Assembly (NCBI GenBank): GCA_030425645.1
Contig: JAUHZK010000001.1
Coordinates: 1-64,000 of the forward strand
Source: Gammaproteobacteria bacterium
Lineage (GTDB): Bacteria; Pseudomonadota; Gammaproteobacteria; JAPPPA01
Length of the DNA: 64,000 nt
Direction: 5' to 3'
A program made the position numbers and the translations under genes. Below the pieces are notes generated by a model. The model did not search any database. It saw only the letters and a program-made list of their open reading frames with translations, and was not told where the DNA came from. Below, piece after piece: positions 8,612 to 17,208 of this stretch (position 1 is the first letter of the stretch; every line of letters begins with the position of its first letter).

Positions 8612-8715
8612 TAGCATACATATCAAATGCTACTTAGACGCATCAAAAGATGCTTGACTTTATCCCATGGCGATGTATATTGGTATCAAATGATGCGTTT
8701 GTGCTTCATTTGATA
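8612..8715. promoter_or_regulatory. Divergent control region with three dyads
   Basis: Three inverted repeats lie between the XRE gene and the excisionase-like gene: TAGCAT/ATGCTA (8612-8617 and 8627-8632), GCATC-AAAA-GATGC (8640-8653) and TATCAAATGA/TCATTTGATA (8684-8693 and 8706-8715). TATCAAATG also occurs as a half-site at 8621. The third dyad begins just downstream of the rightward -10 box, so a bound repressor would block the transcription start. Assigning them to the XRE protein is inference. Confidence 0.55.
8654..8681 (+). promoter_or_regulatory. Sigma-70 promoter of the integrase operon
   Basis: TTGACT at 8654-8659 and TATATT at 8676-8681 are separated by 16 bases. They face rightward toward the ATG at 8731 and lie between two candidate operators. 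Confidence 0.55.
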
Positions 8716-8730
8716 AAAGGGATACACATT

Positions 8731-8964
8731 ATGTCTGGAACATTTTTAACAACTGCAGAGCTATCTGCGCGAATTAAGTACGACTGCCGCACCATTCGCG
8801 AGCAACTTAAAGATTCTGTCCTATTGGAAGGCACCCATTACATCCGTCCATTTGGTGGACGCAAGATTCTTTATATTTGGGAGGCCATCCAACGCGATAT
8901 CGGCAAGGCATCACAAAATAGTCTTGCTATACCAATGGCAAATGGCGGTGTTGCTCATGGTTAA
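8731..8964 (+). CDS. Small helix-turn-helix protein, excisionase-like
   Basis: A 77-residue protein from the ATG at 8731, with AAAAGGG as ribosome site. Residues about 6-50 (LTTAELSARIKYDCRTIREQ, then EGTHYIRPFGGRKILYIWEAI) have the winged-helix pattern of AlpA/Xis-like recombination directionality factors. Its stop overlaps the integrase start (ATGGTTAA), so the pair is coupled. An upstream in-frame start at 8650 would place the promoter inside the gene and was not used. The directionality role is inferred from context. Confidence 0.65.
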   Translation: MSGTFLTTAELSARIKYDCRTIREQLKDSVLLEGTHYIRPFGGRKILYIWEAIQRDIGKASQNSLAIPMANGGVAHG

Positions 8965-10120
8965 AATCCGCGTTCGCCCAGAAACCGGCAATTTGCTGTT
9001 TGACTTTACGTATCAAGGTGTCCGCTGTCGTGAGCAAACAGCGTTAAAGGATACCCCGGCAAACCGTAAGCAACTCGGTGAGCTGGCATCAAAAATTGAT
9101 GCTGCGATGTTGTTAGGCCAATTCAATTACGCAGACTTCTTCCCCAATAGCTCAAAGGTGGAGCGCTTTGAAAAGGGCGCCGAGGTTAGCGGTTCCGCGG
9201 CGCCTTATTTCAAATCCTTTAGCAAGACTTGGTTTGATGAGCTTGCGCCAGGCTGGCGCAAAACCTATCGCCACAAAGTGGAACACATTCTCTTTGGACG
9301 TCTTGTACCGAAGTTCGGTGATTCTGTTTTAGACGCGATTACTAAAGCTGATCTTCTGGCATATCGTAAGGAAGTGGCCGGTATTCGCGGGCGCTCTGGA
9401 GAGCTACTGGGCCCAGAGTCTGTAAACCGCCATATGAAAATTTTGCGGATGATTTTGGATGAGGCAGCTGACCGGTTTGAGTTCGTAACGCCTTACCGCG
9501 GCATCAAGCCACTTAAAGTGCCTAAATCACATATTGAGCCGTTTTCTTTAGCTGAAATTCAGCTGATTCTGGACAACGTGCGCTCCGACTTTAAATCCTA
9601 TTTTACCGTCCGCTTTTTCACCGGTATGCGCACGGCTGAAATTGATGGGTTGCAATGGCATTACGTGGATTTTGATAAGCGTGAAATTCTTATTCGGGAA
9701 ACGTTAGTCGAAGGGGAGTTGAGCTATACAAAAACCGATAGCAGCCAGCGCGAAATTCATATGTCACAACCGGTATATGACGCGCTGAAAGAGCAATACG
9801 AGGCTACCGGTGCTCGCAAGTTTGTATTTACCAACCGCGTCGGTAAGCCCTTGCAGCACAACAACGTGACCAAGCGGGTTTGGTATCCGTTATTACGTTA
9901 TCTGGAGCTACCTAAGCGGAACCCTTATCAAACTCGCCATACCGCAGCGACGCTCTGGCTAGCCAGTGGTGAAACCCCAGAGTGGATTGCTCGACAAATG
10001 GGGCATAGCAATACCGAAATGTTATTCCGAGTGTATTCGCGCTATGTGCCAAACCTTACTCGCAATGATGGCTCGGCCTTTGAGTCATTGCTTACCCGTG
10101 AACTAGGAGGTGCCAAATGA
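8957..10120 (+). CDS. Tyrosine-recombinase integrase with DUF3596-type arm-binding domain
   Basis: A 387-residue integrase starting at the ATG that overlaps the preceding gene. A longer frame from 8852 exists but lies inside that gene. The N-terminal about 60 residues are an arm-type DNA-binding domain, then a SAM-like core-binding domain, then the catalytic domain. The catalytic domain has FFTGMRTAEIDGL (first Arg), a KTDSSQREI loop, YQTRHTAATLW (box II with Tyr in the usual His place, common in this subfamily), MGHSN and the final nucleophile in RVYSRYV. It should insert and excise the mobile unit carrying it. Its attachment site was not found. Confidence 0.9.
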   Translation: MVKIRVRPETGNLLFDFTYQGVRCREQTALKDTPANRKQLGELASKIDAAMLLGQFNYADFFPNSSKVERFEKGAEVSGSAAPYFKSFSKTWFDELAPGWRKTYRHKVEHILFGRLVPKFGDSVLDAITKADLLAYRKEVAGIRGRSGELLGPESVNRHMKILRMILDEAADRFEFVTPYRGIKPLKVPKSHIEPFSLAEIQLILDNVRSDFKSYFTVRFFTGMRTAEIDGLQWHYVDFDKREILIRETLVEGELSYTKTDSSQREIHMSQPVYDALKEQYEATGARKFVFTNRVGKPLQHNNVTKRVWYPLLRYLELPKRNPYQTRHTAATLWLASGETPEWIARQMGHSNTEMLFRVYSRYVPNLTRNDGSAFESLLTRELGGAK

Positions 10121-10962
10121 GTTTGGCTGAAATTCAAAACAGCGTTGATTTTGTGTGTTCTAGCCGTTTTGTGGTGACCGACTTACAACTACGAGTAATT
10201 GGAAAAGAAGATCGCGTGTCTCAAAACGGGGCTCCGTATAGCGTATTAAAGCTGGCCGATTATTCGGCGGAATGCACATGTTTAATGTGGTGGAATCGAT
10301 TTCAATGGACCAATTTGACCATTGAGTATGGCAACATTTATTCGTTTTCTGGCGAGTTCGTTGAGTTAAAAAATAACTACGTACTAGATTCCAAGTCAGT
10401 ACGGCTGGTAGACCCCTCCGCTGTCAAACCCGAAGTGCTGTTTGCACAGCGCTGGCTATCCAATGATCACCACAACTTGGGACAGCGATTTGTTTCAATA
10501 TTCAACAAAATTAGTAGCCCACTTTTAAAAGGCTTGATTGTTGATGTGTTTTTAAGTCCAGTTGTAGCCTTGGGTTTTGCGACTAACCAAGGTAGCCTAG
10601 GCTACCATCACAATTGGCAACATGGCCTTATGCAACATTCGCTTGAGCTTGCCGAGCAGGTCGTATCGCAAGGCGCTTTATCGCCGTTCGATCGTGATAC
10701 AGCAATAGTAGTGGCGTTGGTTCATGACATTGGTAAGGCAGTCACCACCAGTGGCGCTTGCCGCACTCAGGTGGGCAACTTTCAACCACATGATATGTCT
10801 GCACTAGAGTTGCTTGCAGAACCGCTGGGCCGATTAGATAGACATAATGCAGTGGTGGCCAATCAAATCCGGGCGTTCTTTAAACCGCAAGCCTGGTTTC
10901 CCCAAGTTGAGCTTCCAGCGATACAAAAGGTGCGGCAGCTAGATCGTGATAGTTACGTGTAA
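10117..10962 (+). CDS. OB-fold plus HD-domain phosphohydrolase (YhaM/TraI_2-like)
   Basis: A 281-residue protein whose ATGA overlaps the integrase stop. Residues about 15-100 (VVTDLQLRVIGKEDRVS, then SVLKLADYSAECTCLMWW) read as an OB-fold nucleic-acid-binding domain. Residues 164-174 (HHNWQHGLMQH) and 203-204 (HD in VHDIGKA) are metal ligands of an HD hydrolase. The pair OB plus HD occurs in YhaM-type 3'-5' exonucleases and in TraI_2-like proteins of integrative elements. A nuclease or DNA-processing role for the element is inferred. Its end overlaps the convergent recombinase gene by ten bases. Confidence 0.7.
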   Translation: MSLAEIQNSVDFVCSSRFVVTDLQLRVIGKEDRVSQNGAPYSVLKLADYSAECTCLMWWNRFQWTNLTIEYGNIYSFSGEFVELKNNYVLDSKSVRLVDPSAVKPEVLFAQRWLSNDHHNLGQRFVSIFNKISSPLLKGLIVDVFLSPVVALGFATNQGSLGYHHNWQHGLMQHSLELAEQVVSQGALSPFDRDTAIVVALVHDIGKAVTTSGACRTQVGNFQPHDMSALELLAEPLGRLDRHNAVVANQIRAFFKPQAWFPQVELPAIQKVRQLDRDSYV

Positions 10963-13900
10963 GTGTCGGCAGACACTGTTGAGCCGATTGTGGCTTCCTC
11001 GAACTGATCAAGTATGCGTTGCAATGCTAAGAGATATAAGCCCAGTCGAAATCCCCAGCTTGCTTGACGTTTGATGTACCAGTTTTCGAATTTGGCGGGC
11101 GTTACTGGAATCGGGTTGCCAGCTTTATCCTTCCTAATCGGGTTTCTTTTATTCAGCAGGCGCAAACTAATTTTTCCATGCGATGCGGCAATAGATTTTT
11201 TGTGGCGCTCGTATCGATACACACAATCCGGGGATAGGTGCTGATTCCAGAATTTCCAGTGTTGACTCTGTAACCGTCGTCGAAGGTTGCCGGCATCGGC
11301 AGCAGTCAAGAAAGCAACATACCTTGCATAAGCTTTGCCGTTGTCAATAAATGAATCAAACCCGAGCAAGCCGTAAGCTGAAACGAAATTTTTAAGATCA
11401 TTGGGGTTGGTAAAGGGGATATCAGAGTCCCTAGAGTTGCCATGCGCGACGAAGTAATCGACAGCTTGATCCACTATTTGCTTGTTAACGTGGTCAAGCT
11501 CTGCGTAACAACCGAGCATTTCCTCAGCTACTTCTAGATCCTTGTGCTTTTTGGGGAACCCAAAGAATATTCCCTGATTTTTTTCAATATTTCCAAGCCA
11601 ATGCTTGGTGCGATGACGTAAGTTCTTTGCCCCGGATGTATACCGTAGCTGGGTAATGCCCTTAGCTTTGGTGACAAGGGCTTCCAGCGCATGCGTGTCT
11701 AGATAGAAGCGGTCTGCTGCTTCTTTTACTGAATAGCCTTGTGCTGCAATCGCCAATATAGCTTGCCAATAGTCAAATAGGCCAACGCGAAGGGGCCCAA
11801 CTTCTCGATCATATTCCCCAATATGCTTTGCGGTCTTCGTCACCCAGCCAATAGTATCTGGCACCTCTGCTAGCTTCATCAGGCGTTTTTTTGCTCTTTT
11901 AGTGGCCGCATCGAACAAGCTACCCGAGTCGGCTAACTTCTGGAGCTGTCGGATGCCAATCCCCGTTGTTTGTATTAATGCCTCATTGCTTAAGATTGGC
12001 AATGTCGTGTCCTGTTGAAGGGCACGAATTGTGTTTGCGCTATGGATATAGTGTTCAAGTGTTAAAGCGGGCCCCGAATGCCCAATCATCATTGCTATGG
12101 CATGCAATACCTTCGGTGATGACTGACTACCATCCTTCAGCCCAAGAACCAGTTTACGTTGTTCGGAAACATCGATTAATGAGTCACAGTAAGGGGAAGA
12201 TTCATCGACCGTGTCGTGGCCCGAGTGCATCCACCTGTAAAAACTTTGAGTTGCAAAGCTATGTCTTAGTTGATGATATCGAGCACGGGGGTTCCCAGTG
12301 ATTTGCTGTAGCAACCAAGTAATGTGATCGAAAATTTGAGCGTGATTAAGGAGGGAGGCCTGGCCTGTCGACGGGGCAAATAAATACTCTTTACCTCTAA
12401 GGCGCTTAACACAAAGCTCTAGTAAAGACAGTTCTTCGTGCGTCAGCAAAACTGAAATGGGTATTCGCCTGTTTCCACTGCGTGACTTCAAATCTCTTTC
12501 TGAGTGAGGCCGTACTAAAATTTCTGGATACGCGCCTTTTAAGTGGATATCCGCCAACCTTAGATAAAGCACCTCTCGCCGCCTCATTCCACAGCGATAT
12601 CCAAGTACCAGCGCTAAGTAACGGGCTAACAATATGGGTAGCTGTTCTTCGTTAGCCTGATTTAATTTAGCTTGGTAATACTCGGTTGCTAGGTAGTATT
12701 CGTGCGGCCAAAGAATATTCGCATCCACTTCAGCATGGCTTGTTCCTAGGCAGTTCCACGGAGCATCGCCTTCTAAACTTTCGACGCCATGTTCGTCTTC
12801 CAAGTATTCATGAAAATCCCGCAGGTTCTTGCGAAGAGTTTTACTTAAGTTGGGCGTGTCTGCCTCATCAACAACTTCCTCATATACTTCCACTAATTTA
12901 AGTGGATCTAACTTAGTCGGATCTTCCGAGCCTAGCTGGGAGCGCAGACGCCGAGCTAGATTTCGTAGCCTCGTGTAAGTTGAGCTGGGTTCGAATCGAT
13001 TGCCCCATCTGTTTTTGCTTGTTTGTCGGCTCGATGCCCATTTGCATAGCAGAACAGTTATATGGGTGCAGTTTGCCTGATACTCAGCTATCAACCCGTC
13101 GAGCTCTTTTCTTACTTGTTTACGCGTCGACTTTTTACCGGCTCGTAAAACTTGGCCAACCTCCTTCAGCAACTGGGCGTCTGACTTGCCTCCAACGCCA
13201 TCGGGTTTGCTATGAGCCATAAACTGAGGTCGCGGGGGTGTCGGCAAATCCTCAGCTACTTCTAGAAAGGGGGCCTGCCTAGAAATGCCTCTCAAATAAG
13301 AGTTTTCCGAAAGCGATTGCGACCTGTGAATACCGGTAGCACAGTCAATTAGCGCTGGCGAGCAATTGAGCGCGCTTTTCGCCGCAGACGCTTTAAACAA
13401 CCTTGCCGTTGATATGACCCCAAGGCCAACAGACTTCAATAACACTCGCCAGTTGTTCGTGCCTTTTTCGCGGATCCATTCTGTGAGAGCCTCAACACCG
13501 TTATGTGAAAAGAAGCGATCAATCAACAATGTAGTTAATCCGTCAGGGTGCCACCGTTCTGACTGCGTAGCCCCTTTGTAATCGAGTTCAAACCATACTT
13601 CTGACTCAAATGACTTAAGGCGCTTATGTGCCAGCTGTTTTAAAAGCAGGGCGGGACCTTCCTTTTTCAGTAGGCCACCATGATTTATAGCGGAGAACAG
13701 AATCAACCCAGCTATCTGGAGTGGGTTTTGTTGATAGGTTTCCAGCTCGGTTAGAAATTGAGACTCTAATTGCCCTAAAGTTTTTATATCGCTGAACAGG
13801 TCGATTGTTATCCTCGCCTTAGGGCGTTTGATCCGGATAACCTGTATGGCAGAAACGTTTTCCTGCTGCTTAAGCAGGACATCTTTCAATTCGTCCATCA

Positions 13901-14054
13901 AAAGCCCAGCGCGTGCGGGGCCTTCCTGCTCAGTAAGGCGCATGAAGAGCGCGTGTGCTTTTTTCTGGTCTATTTGACACTCAGCTAGAGTGTCTTCTCC
14001 CTTGTATTCTCTAAATTGAGCCGCCAGAGCATTTTGCAGCGTTTGATCAAGCAT
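10953..14054 (-). CDS. Large tyrosine recombinase (1033 aa) with long N- and C-terminal extensions
   Basis: The catalytic domain sits in the middle (about 475-680): R491 in GYRCGMRRREVL, K523 in DLKSRSGNRRIP, H594-x-x-R597 in YHQLRHSFAT, H659 in IGHSG and Y669 in LEHYIH, so all catalytic positions are present. About 470 residues precede it. About 350 follow, with helix-turn-helix-like stretches (IQTTGIGIRQLQKLADSG, and GYSVKEAADRFYLDTHALE), far longer than a normal integrase of about 400 residues. It is last in a three-gene overlapping operon; its start overlaps the stop of the 831-aa gene by one base (TAATG). Confidence 0.85.
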   Translation of the reverse strand: MLDQTLQNALAAQFREYKGEDTLAECQIDQKKAHALFMRLTEQEGPARAGLLMDELKDVLLKQQENVSAIQVIRIKRPKARITIDLFSDIKTLGQLESQFLTELETYQQNPLQIAGLILFSAINHGGLLKKEGPALLLKQLAHKRLKSFESEVWFELDYKGATQSERWHPDGLTTLLIDRFFSHNGVEALTEWIREKGTNNWRVLLKSVGLGVISTARLFKASAAKSALNCSPALIDCATGIHRSQSLSENSYLRGISRQAPFLEVAEDLPTPPRPQFMAHSKPDGVGGKSDAQLLKEVGQVLRAGKKSTRKQVRKELDGLIAEYQANCTHITVLLCKWASSRQTSKNRWGNRFEPSSTYTRLRNLARRLRSQLGSEDPTKLDPLKLVEVYEEVVDEADTPNLSKTLRKNLRDFHEYLEDEHGVESLEGDAPWNCLGTSHAEVDANILWPHEYYLATEYYQAKLNQANEEQLPILLARYLALVLGYRCGMRRREVLYLRLADIHLKGAYPEILVRPHSERDLKSRSGNRRIPISVLLTHEELSLLELCVKRLRGKEYLFAPSTGQASLLNHAQIFDHITWLLQQITGNPRARYHQLRHSFATQSFYRWMHSGHDTVDESSPYCDSLIDVSEQRKLVLGLKDGSQSSPKVLHAIAMMIGHSGPALTLEHYIHSANTIRALQQDTTLPILSNEALIQTTGIGIRQLQKLADSGSLFDAATKRAKKRLMKLAEVPDTIGWVTKTAKHIGEYDREVGPLRVGLFDYWQAILAIAAQGYSVKEAADRFYLDTHALEALVTKAKGITQLRYTSGAKNLRHRTKHWLGNIEKNQGIFFGFPKKHKDLEVAEEMLGCYAELDHVNKQIVDQAVDYFVAHGNSRDSDIPFTNPNDLKNFVSAYGLLGFDSFIDNGKAYARYVAFLTAADAGNLRRRLQSQHWKFWNQHLSPDCVYRYERHKKSIAASHGKISLRLLNKRNPIRKDKAGNPIPVTPAKFENWYIKRQASWGFRLGLYLLALQRILDQFEEATIGSTVSADTYT

Positions 14055-16549
14055 TACATCGCACCTTCTAGGGCGACTAGCCCAAGTTCTTCAATGATAA
14101 TGTCCAAGCTTTCAATAATCGCCTCGCTTGATTCAGTAAACGTAGACGTTGAATGGCTATCCCAAAATGCCTCCCCCCTAGAATGGTGGCCAAGCAAGAC
14201 ATCGATCAAATATGGCTCCAAACCTTTCTCGATCAGGCGCGTTCGAAGAAACTTTCTATTGGAATTAAGAGGCCAAGCCCAGATTTGGCCAATCATGTTT
14301 GAAAGGGAGCTGGGCCCAACTTGAAGCCACTTGCCTTTGGAGTTCAATAGAAATACTTCCGGCACGTTTTCGTTACGCTCAAGCAGCTCGCATGCATGTT
14401 GAGGAGATTGCAATAAATAGCGAGCCAACTGATTGGTTCTGTGATTGCGGTAAAAAGTTGCAACTCTTGTGGCTAACGGATGAACCGGTGCAATCCTGGT
14501 GTGAAATTGATCCTCCCCATCTTTATCTCGAAATACGGTTATTCCTGTAGCTGGATCAATTTGGTCAATGCTAATAAACGGGCCACGAACGGACCGTATT
14601 CCAGTTAGCAAACCCTGCGTTATGACACAGTGCGCGGTATAAATGTTGTGCCACTCAGTCGATGGAGACTCGCCTTCCTCAAACTGTTTCTTTATTTCTA
14701 GTGTTCTCTTAGTCAGCTCTGCATAAGCTTTTTTCAACTCACCAGTTTTGGGGCAATACCGCCCTCCGAAGGTGGTTTCTGAAATGCTCTGCAATCGTTC
14801 CGTAGGCTGGTGCGCCGCTACTCCAAGCTCTGCCAGCAGCTCTACCCTCAACTCGAGATACAAACCTGCTAGCCAGCTATCACGTGGAGTCAAATAGAAA
14901 GTTCGCGCTGAGGAAGCAGGCAGGTATTGAGAGAATATATAAGATGCTGTTGTTGGCTCTATCTTTCCTGCGGCCTTCAGCAATAGGTACCGACTCAGCC
15001 TTGTCGACGTTATGCGGTCACCGTTTTCTTGTAGCAGGGTTCTTATCTTTCTAGGTAGCTGCTTTCTGCCTTTAAATGGCATCGTTTTACCTTGATCGAA
15101 TAGTTTTCTTAGATGTTTAGCAATTTCGGCGTTTGGTTCCGGCAGAAAGTGGTTTTGGGGGACGCTTGAACGGCTCTTAGTTTCCGCCCGCAGGTTTAAT
15201 TCAGTTGCGAACTCTGGTCCATAGCCTCTCAATATCCAGGAGCTAGATCTCAAATCAAACCCAAGAGCTTCCTCGGGTATAACGAAGTCAGGCGGAGCGT
15301 CGAAGATTTCTATGGTCCGAGCACGCTCTACATCACTTGAAGTGAAAAGCATGATTAGTAGTAAGAGGGCTAATAATTTATCCTGCTTGCCAACGGAAAA
15401 AATTATTGACTTCAAATCGTTTAAATCAGAGGACGTAAGTAATTGGGTTGAGAGCGGTAAATACTGGTTTTGGCGCTCAATAGCTTTTATTGCCCCAGTG
15501 GCTTTTAGTTTGGCGTTAAACGCTTGGGCATAAGCCGGCTGTTCTTGGTAGTCCGCATAAATAAACTCAAACGGCGCCCTTATTTCAGCATGCTCAACAC
15601 CTAACTGTTCCAGCTCAATAAGGTCTGCGTTGTTTGGCAATTCAAACAGAGAGGCAATATGAGGCGGTTCTGTTTCATCATCTTTGTCTCCAAAAACTAG
15701 CAGTTCATATCCAGATAACTCGCCAATGCCGCTGACCCCATGTATGCCTTGTGATATGCGGGATAAACGTCGTGGTGAAAGCCTTCCCCGCCCAGTACGT
15801 CGTATAACGTAACGGCCGGTTAGCGTTTTAATCAATTTAAGGGTGCGCTTTAGCGAAACTTCCAAAGTTTCTTCAGTTTCGGACTCGTTGGGGTGAGGCG
15901 GCCCCGTTTCAGCTTTAGCTTGTTCTGATTCTTCTTCAAGCTCAGCGCCTTCTTGGCTATCTTCATGCGCAGCCGAAGCAACTATCGCTTTATATATTTC
16001 CTCTAGGCTATTTAGGTCATGGTGATCTAGGCTTTCAAGCCATTGCTGCCCTACCTTGGTCTCCGTGATTCGCCTAATGCCAAGAGAGTAACTATTTAGG
16101 TCAGACACCTTGATATCTGCATACGGGTCTTGAAGCTCGGTTAATGCTGCAAATAGCACTTGTTGAAGTCTCATGAATGCTTTTGGCTTTGCGTCAAAGA
16201 CGAAGTACATCAAGGAATAAATCGGGCTATGCGTTAACACTCCATGTAAAGCGGTGGTGGCTGCGAGATCACGACGCGGGCCATAGCGTTCATTAATTTT
16301 TTCTAGCGTTTTGGCGTTTTCTGCAAGAAATTTAGCCGCGGCTAGCAATCTATCGTCCGGGCCTGGCAGGTCGTTAGTTGGGCCTAACTTTTCGTTGATT
16401 CTTAAGACCGTGTTACACACGCCAAGAATAGAAACTGGCCGTCGTTCGAGTGGATGATGGATTAGCCGACAAAACTCGAGTATTCCGGCCAATAAATCGG
16501 GCGACTCCGAAAACTCGGAACACCATTGCCAATTGTCATCCCTACTCAA
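14054..16549 (-). CDS. Recombinase-fold protein (831 aa) lacking the nucleophilic tyrosine
   Basis: Only the C-terminal third resembles a tyrosine recombinase: R652 in LLTGIRSVRGP, K766-x-x-R769 in NRKFLRTRL, and LGHH (786-789). The next ten positions (SRGEAFWDSH) contain no tyrosine and none follows to the end, so the usual nucleophile is missing. The rest is mostly helical with an acidic linker near residues 200-230. It probably binds DNA alongside the catalytic 1033-aa partner rather than cutting by itself; this is inference. The gene overlaps the ParB-like gene by eight bases. Confidence 0.65.
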   Translation of the reverse strand: MSRDDNWQWCSEFSESPDLLAGILEFCRLIHHPLERRPVSILGVCNTVLRINEKLGPTNDLPGPDDRLLAAAKFLAENAKTLEKINERYGPRRDLAATTALHGVLTHSPIYSLMYFVFDAKPKAFMRLQQVLFAALTELQDPYADIKVSDLNSYSLGIRRITETKVGQQWLESLDHHDLNSLEEIYKAIVASAAHEDSQEGAELEEESEQAKAETGPPHPNESETEETLEVSLKRTLKLIKTLTGRYVIRRTGRGRLSPRRLSRISQGIHGVSGIGELSGYELLVFGDKDDETEPPHIASLFELPNNADLIELEQLGVEHAEIRAPFEFIYADYQEQPAYAQAFNAKLKATGAIKAIERQNQYLPLSTQLLTSSDLNDLKSIIFSVGKQDKLLALLLLIMLFTSSDVERARTIEIFDAPPDFVIPEEALGFDLRSSSWILRGYGPEFATELNLRAETKSRSSVPQNHFLPEPNAEIAKHLRKLFDQGKTMPFKGRKQLPRKIRTLLQENGDRITSTRLSRYLLLKAAGKIEPTTASYIFSQYLPASSARTFYLTPRDSWLAGLYLELRVELLAELGVAAHQPTERLQSISETTFGGRYCPKTGELKKAYAELTKRTLEIKKQFEEGESPSTEWHNIYTAHCVITQGLLTGIRSVRGPFISIDQIDPATGITVFRDKDGEDQFHTRIAPVHPLATRVATFYRNHRTNQLARYLLQSPQHACELLERNENVPEVFLLNSKGKWLQVGPSSLSNMIGQIWAWPLNSNRKFLRTRLIEKGLEPYLIDVLLGHHSRGEAFWDSHSTSTFTESSEAIIESLDIIIEELGLVALEGAM

Positions 16550-17018
16550 GGGGTTTGAGGCTCCGTGATATGGCGCGGGTGGACCTCAGCCCTGGCGCTA
16601 TTCGCTCTGCTTCGACGGCACCAATGTCACCAATGATCTTAGCTATTTGCATAGCTGGTTTAGAGCCTAGCGAATGCATTAAGCGGGCACCTAGTAATTC
16701 TGTAGCTGCCATCTGCTGAATAAATTCGGAGTTAGGGTTCTTGTATACAAAAGCGTGTAGCTTGCAACTCACATCTTTAGCTACCATTAGCTGGTACGTC
16801 CGGAAGCCACAGAAAATCTGATACTTATCTGCTCGGCGAATTAAGTGCACAGGATGTTGCAGAGAGAGCTGTGCCAGCGCGCTAGTTGACAGCGTCGTGA
16901 CGCTTGACGCAAAAACCAAATTTGAGGCCGTGTCGGCAAGTTCGATAACAGCGGGGCAAAGCCCTACAATGTCGGCGGCTGACACAAGCTCAAAAGTAGG
17001 TTTATCCATTTTTGCCAT
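16542..17018 (-). CDS. ParB-like small protein of the recombinase operon
   Basis: A 158-residue protein. The segment HPVHLIRRADKYQIFCGFRT resembles the core of ParB/Srx-fold N-terminal domains (normally ...G.YeIiaGeRR.), and the C-terminal part is helical and could bind DNA. It is too short for a full chromosomal ParB. As first gene of the trio it may be a DNA-binding accessory factor that positions the recombinases, or a regulator; this is inference. A start at residue 4 (17009) is also possible. Confidence 0.5.
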   Translation of the reverse strand: MAKMDKPTFELVSAADIVGLCPAVIELADTASNLVFASSVTTLSTSALAQLSLQHPVHLIRRADKYQIFCGFRTYQLMVAKDVSCKLHAFVYKNPNSEFIQQMAATELLGARLMHSLGSKPAMQIAKIIGDIGAVEAERIAPGLRSTRAISRSLKPLE

Positions 17019-17047
17019 GCGATTAGCATGTACCCAAACTGGGAAAG

Positions 17048-17053
17048 TGTCAA
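17048..17053 (-). promoter_or_regulatory. Candidate -35 box of the recombinase operon
   Basis: A perfect TTGACA (on the minus strand) lies about 30 bases before the ParB-like start. No good -10 box lies at the right spacing, so the promoter may need an activator. Confidence 0.25.
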
Positions 17054-17074
17054 AAATTGGTATTTTAAACGCGA

Positions 17075-17095
17075 ACCTTGTGACAGTTACAAGGT
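17075..17095. repeat. 21-bp dyad ACCTTGT-N7-ACAAGGT
   Basis: Two perfect 7-bp inverted arms flank a 7-bp spacer. They lie between the recombinase operon and the putative attachment site. The geometry fits an operator or a tyrosine-recombinase core or accessory site. Confidence 0.5.
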
Positions 17096-17208
17096 GATTT
17101 TAAGCGGTTTTTAACGTTATTCGAGGGCGCTGGGCAGTTTGTCCGCAAGGGCCAAAAAGACCATATATAAACGCTTTAAGCCTATTGTGCCAAATTTCAC
17201 GCCCCTCC

